NCBI RefSeq assembly: GCF_014201375.1
Contig: NZ_JACHDZ010000001.1
Coordinates: forward strand, 909,206 to 973,205
Reading direction: 5' to 3'
Length of the DNA: 64,000 nucleotides
Source: Tunturiibacter empetritectus
GTDB taxonomy: Bacteria; Acidobacteriota; Terriglobia; Terriglobales; Acidobacteriaceae
Below are positions 62,139-64,000 of this stretch, one piece after another. The notes beneath the pieces are model-generated. The model was given only the letters and a program-made list of their open reading frames with translations. It had not been told where the DNA came from and ran no database searches. How positions within the stretch are numbered: the first letter of the stretch is position 1; every line of letters begins with the position of its first letter. Both the position numbers and the translations under genes were made by a program.

Positions 62139-63455
62139 TTAGACGGCATGTGTCGTTATGCGGGAATGAGGGTGGGTGGGGGACTTGTGCCAGGTGGGGC
62201 TGAGGTCGCGGAGGCGGGCTACGGCGGCGGGGATTAGGGTAAGGGCGTGGTCGATCTCTTCGGCGGTCGTGAGGCGCGAGAGGGAGAAGCGGATGCTGGC
62301 TCGGGCGCGGGCGGGAGAGAGGCCCATGGCGGTGAGGACGTGGGAGGGTTCGGTGGCGCCGGACTGGCAGGCGGAGCCTCCGCTGACGGAGAGGCCCTTG
62401 AGGTCGAGGGCGATGACGAGGGCTTCGGCTTCGATGTGATCGAAGTAGAGGCTGGTGGTGTTGGAGACGCGGGGGGCTCCGGCTCCGTTGACGCCGCACT
62501 CTTCTATTTGGGAGAGGATGCCTTGTTCGAGGCGGTCGCGTAGGGCTTCGAGGTGAGCTGGGGTGTCGGCTGTTTGGGAGAGAGCGGTCGGGCTTGCGCC
62601 CGATGCCCACACATCAGACGCGATGTGTGGGGCACCCGGATTTGTGGTGGTGGTGGGAGTTTCTATGAGCCATTGCTGGGCTAGCTCGGCGGCTTTGCCG
62701 AGCGCGACGATGCCGGCTACGTTTTCGGTTCCGGCGCGGCGCTGGCGCTCGTGGGAGCCGCCGTGGAGCATGGGGGCGAGACGGACGCTGCGGCGCACGA
62801 AGAGGGCGCCGATGCCCTTGGGGGCGTAGATCTTGTGGCCGGAGAGGGTGAGTAGGTCGACGTCCTTGAGCGGGCCTTTGGGGCTGAGGTCGAGGGGGAG
62901 ACGGCCTACGACCTGAACAGCGTCGGTGTGGAAGAGCGCGCCTGCGGCATGGGCGATGGCGGCCAGCGTGGCGATGGGCTGGATAACGCCGGTCTCATTG
63001 TTGGCGAACATGACGCTGACAAGCTTTGTGTTGGGGCGGATGGCGGCCACTAAGGCTGCGGGTTCGATGATGCCTTGTGGGGTGCTCGGGAGGAACGTGA
63101 CTTCTACGTTCTTCTTGGCCAGGGATTCGGCGGCGCGGAGGATGGCGTCGTGCTCGATGCTGGTGGTGATGAGGTGAGCGGGTTCGCCGGTGAGCTTTGG
63201 GCTTCCGAGGGTGCCGAAGAGGGCGAGGTTGTCGCTCTCGGTGCCGCCTGAGGTGAAGACGATCTCGGAGGTGCGGCAGTGGAGGAGGCGGGCGATGCTG
63301 TCGCGGGCGTGGTCGACGGCGGCGCGGGCGAACTGGCCCTGTTGATGGATGGAGCTGGCGTTGCCGTAGTGCTCGAGGAAGAAGGGACGCATGGCCTCGA
63401 AGACCTCGGGGAGGAGGGGTGTGGTGGCGTTGGCGTCCAGGTAGATTCGGCGCAT
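62139..63455 (-). CDS. Cysteine desulfurase (NifS/IscS type) with in-frame repeat
   Basis: PLP enzyme that takes sulfur from cysteine for Fe-S clusters and tRNA thiolation. The 438-residue protein has YLDANATTPL at 5-14, SGGTESDN (69-76), the PLP lysine Lys208 in LSGHKIYAPKG, and the catalytic Cys363 in SGGSACQSGATEPSHVL. RAGTENVAGIVALGKAAEL (240-258) is standard. Residues about 266-298 (ETPTTTTNPGAPHIASDVWA and following) have no place in the family and are the translation of a family A repeat at 62581-62650. The family length is about 385-405, so the excess equals the insert. All catalytic parts are intact, so the enzyme is likely functional. Confidence 0.95.
   Translation of the reverse strand: MRRIYLDANATTPLLPEVFEAMRPFFLEHYGNASSIHQQGQFARAAVDHARDSIARLLHCRTSEIVFTSGGTESDNLALFGTLGSPKLTGEPAHLITTSIEHDAILRAAESLAKKNVEVTFLPSTPQGIIEPAALVAAIRPNTKLVSVMFANNETGVIQPIATLAAIAHAAGALFHTDAVQVVGRLPLDLSPKGPLKDVDLLTLSGHKIYAPKGIGALFVRRSVRLAPMLHGGSHERQRRAGTENVAGIVALGKAAELAQQWLIETPTTTTNPGAPHIASDVWASGASPTALSQTADTPAHLEALRDRLEQGILSQIEECGVNGAGAPRVSNTTSLYFDHIEAEALVIALDLKGLSVSGGSACQSGATEPSHVLTAMGLSPARARASIRFSLSRLTTAEEIDHALTLIPAAVARLRDLSPTWHKSPTHPHSRITTHAV
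62581..62650 (+). repeat. TGGGGCACC element, family A, copy 3 (inside the cysteine desulfurase gene)
   Basis: GAGCGGTCGGGCTTGCGCCC, GATGCCCACACATC, GATGTGTGGGGCACCCGG and ATTTGTGGTGGTGG. Nearly identical to 18508-18582, including the flanking ATTTGTGGTGG. It reads on the minus strand as NPGAPHIASDVWASGASPTA. Confidence 0.92.
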
Positions 63456-63663
63456 GGTTTTATTTTACTGTGTCGCCGATTGCAGTTGATTGGCTTGCCG
63501 GGAGTGGCCGATCCAGGAGCCGATATAAGATCGGCGGCGGTGGTCTCGCCGTGGGGTTGAAGTGAAAGAGAGCTGTCGAGCGTAACGGAGTCAGCCTATT
63601 GTTCACCATAAGGCATGAAGGATGGGCCCCTGGGATTCGGAGTGGAATCACAAGGAGATCGTC

Positions 63664-64000
63664 ATGGCAGGAAAGGTGCAAAAGGCAAAGTCGGACTCTC
63701 ACAAATCCTCTTTACCGCTGACTCCAGAGCAGGTGTTTCGCCTGGATAACGTGATGAAGCACGGAACGCCGCCCAAGGCGCTGCAATCGCTCAAGTCCAC
63801 CAACAGCTTTACCTTCATCGATGCGCCGGGCGATCTGAAGTTAGAGAAGTTGATCCGCAAGGTATCGCTGACCGGTGAGATGACGGCCTTCCAGATTGAG
63901 AACAAGTATGGGTACGTGCGTGGGCTGCCTGTTCAGGAGTACATTCGCCAGAATCCGGGAGTGCGGGTTGAAGCTCCGACGCTGCCTCTGCCGCCGCCTG
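63664..64000 (+). CDS. Hypothetical protein, cut by the window end
   Basis: The first 112 codons of a gene that continues past base 64000. AAGGAG lies about seven bases before the ATG. The product starts MAGKVQKAKSDSHKSSLPLT, followed by EQVFRLDNVMKHGTPPKALQ and LEKLIRKVSLTGEMTAFQIE, then a proline-rich stretch (APTLPLPPP) at the window edge. No signal peptide or membrane helix is seen. I do not recognise the family. Confidence 0.7.
   Translation, partial: MAGKVQKAKSDSHKSSLPLTPEQVFRLDNVMKHGTPPKALQSLKSTNSFTFIDAPGDLKLEKLIRKVSLTGEMTAFQIENKYGYVRGLPVQEYIRQNPGVRVEAPTLPLPPP

Overview
This is a high-GC bacterial chromosome segment. Gene content and style fit Acidobacteriota class Terriglobia (the Granulicella, Edaphobacter and Terriglobus type). 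Supporting signs are an HspR-linked dnaK/dnaJ locus, an HpnI-like hopanoid or ceramide-type glycosyltransferase, GH38 and GH57 enzymes, many exported peptidases, and families of short dispersed repeats. The placement is an inference from protein resemblance, because there is no rRNA or tRNA in the window. The + strand is strongly G-rich whichever strand carries the gene, as expected of one replichore arm.

Layout. 1-5.0 kb: Tat-type amine oxidase divergent from ftsZ, then a small penicillin-binding protein. 5.4-11.5 kb: metabolite repair (Nnr), GT39-type glycosyltransferase, exported protein, tsaE, and small exported or membrane proteins. 11.8-16 kb: Tat ferritin-like protein, a GNAT gene broken by an early stop, SufT-like DUF59 protein with a methyltransferase, and a cupin. 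16.3-21.5 kb (minus): ispA-type polyprenyl synthase, PTPS-related membrane protein, EmrB-type exporter, small lipoprotein. 21.8-28.7 kb: heat-shock region with dnaK, a Nei/Fpg glycosylase, dnaJ, a frameshifted exported gene and hspR. A HAIR-like HspR operator lies in front of dnaK. 28.7-34.4 kb (minus): HpnI-like transferase and two paralogous ArnT/PMT-type glycosyltransferases. 34.5-42.3 kb: ppx, sixA, membrane proteins, an M1 peptidase, a methyltransferase and a DUF4197 protein. 42.3-54 kb: GH57 branching enzyme, BON lipoprotein, YtxH/DUF948 pair, mnmA, GH38 mannosidase, YegP, serine hydrolase. 54.3-64 kb: pseudokinase-SPOR protein, DUF4239, M61 peptidase, glutathione peroxidase, APC permease, cysteine desulfurase, and a gene cut by the window end.

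The most unusual signal is a set of short palindromic repeats, every copy found lying in the same orientation on the + strand. Some are intergenic, but several sit in frame inside genes. One adds about 33 residues to the cysteine desulfurase. Two different elements fill the same inter-helix loop of the two tandem glycosyltransferase paralogues. Two more occur in the PTPS-related membrane protein. This resembles the protein-coding palindromic elements known from Rickettsia.

Other points of note are a nonsense codon at codon 4 of an otherwise intact acetyltransferase, a one-base frameshift in an exported protein gene, a predicted inactive kinase fused to a SPOR-like domain, a GTGGTG-rich element present twice, and a local reversal of strand composition at 11.1-11.8 kb. 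Codon positions, start choices and motifs come from direct reading. Family names come from remembered motif patterns, and no database search was run.
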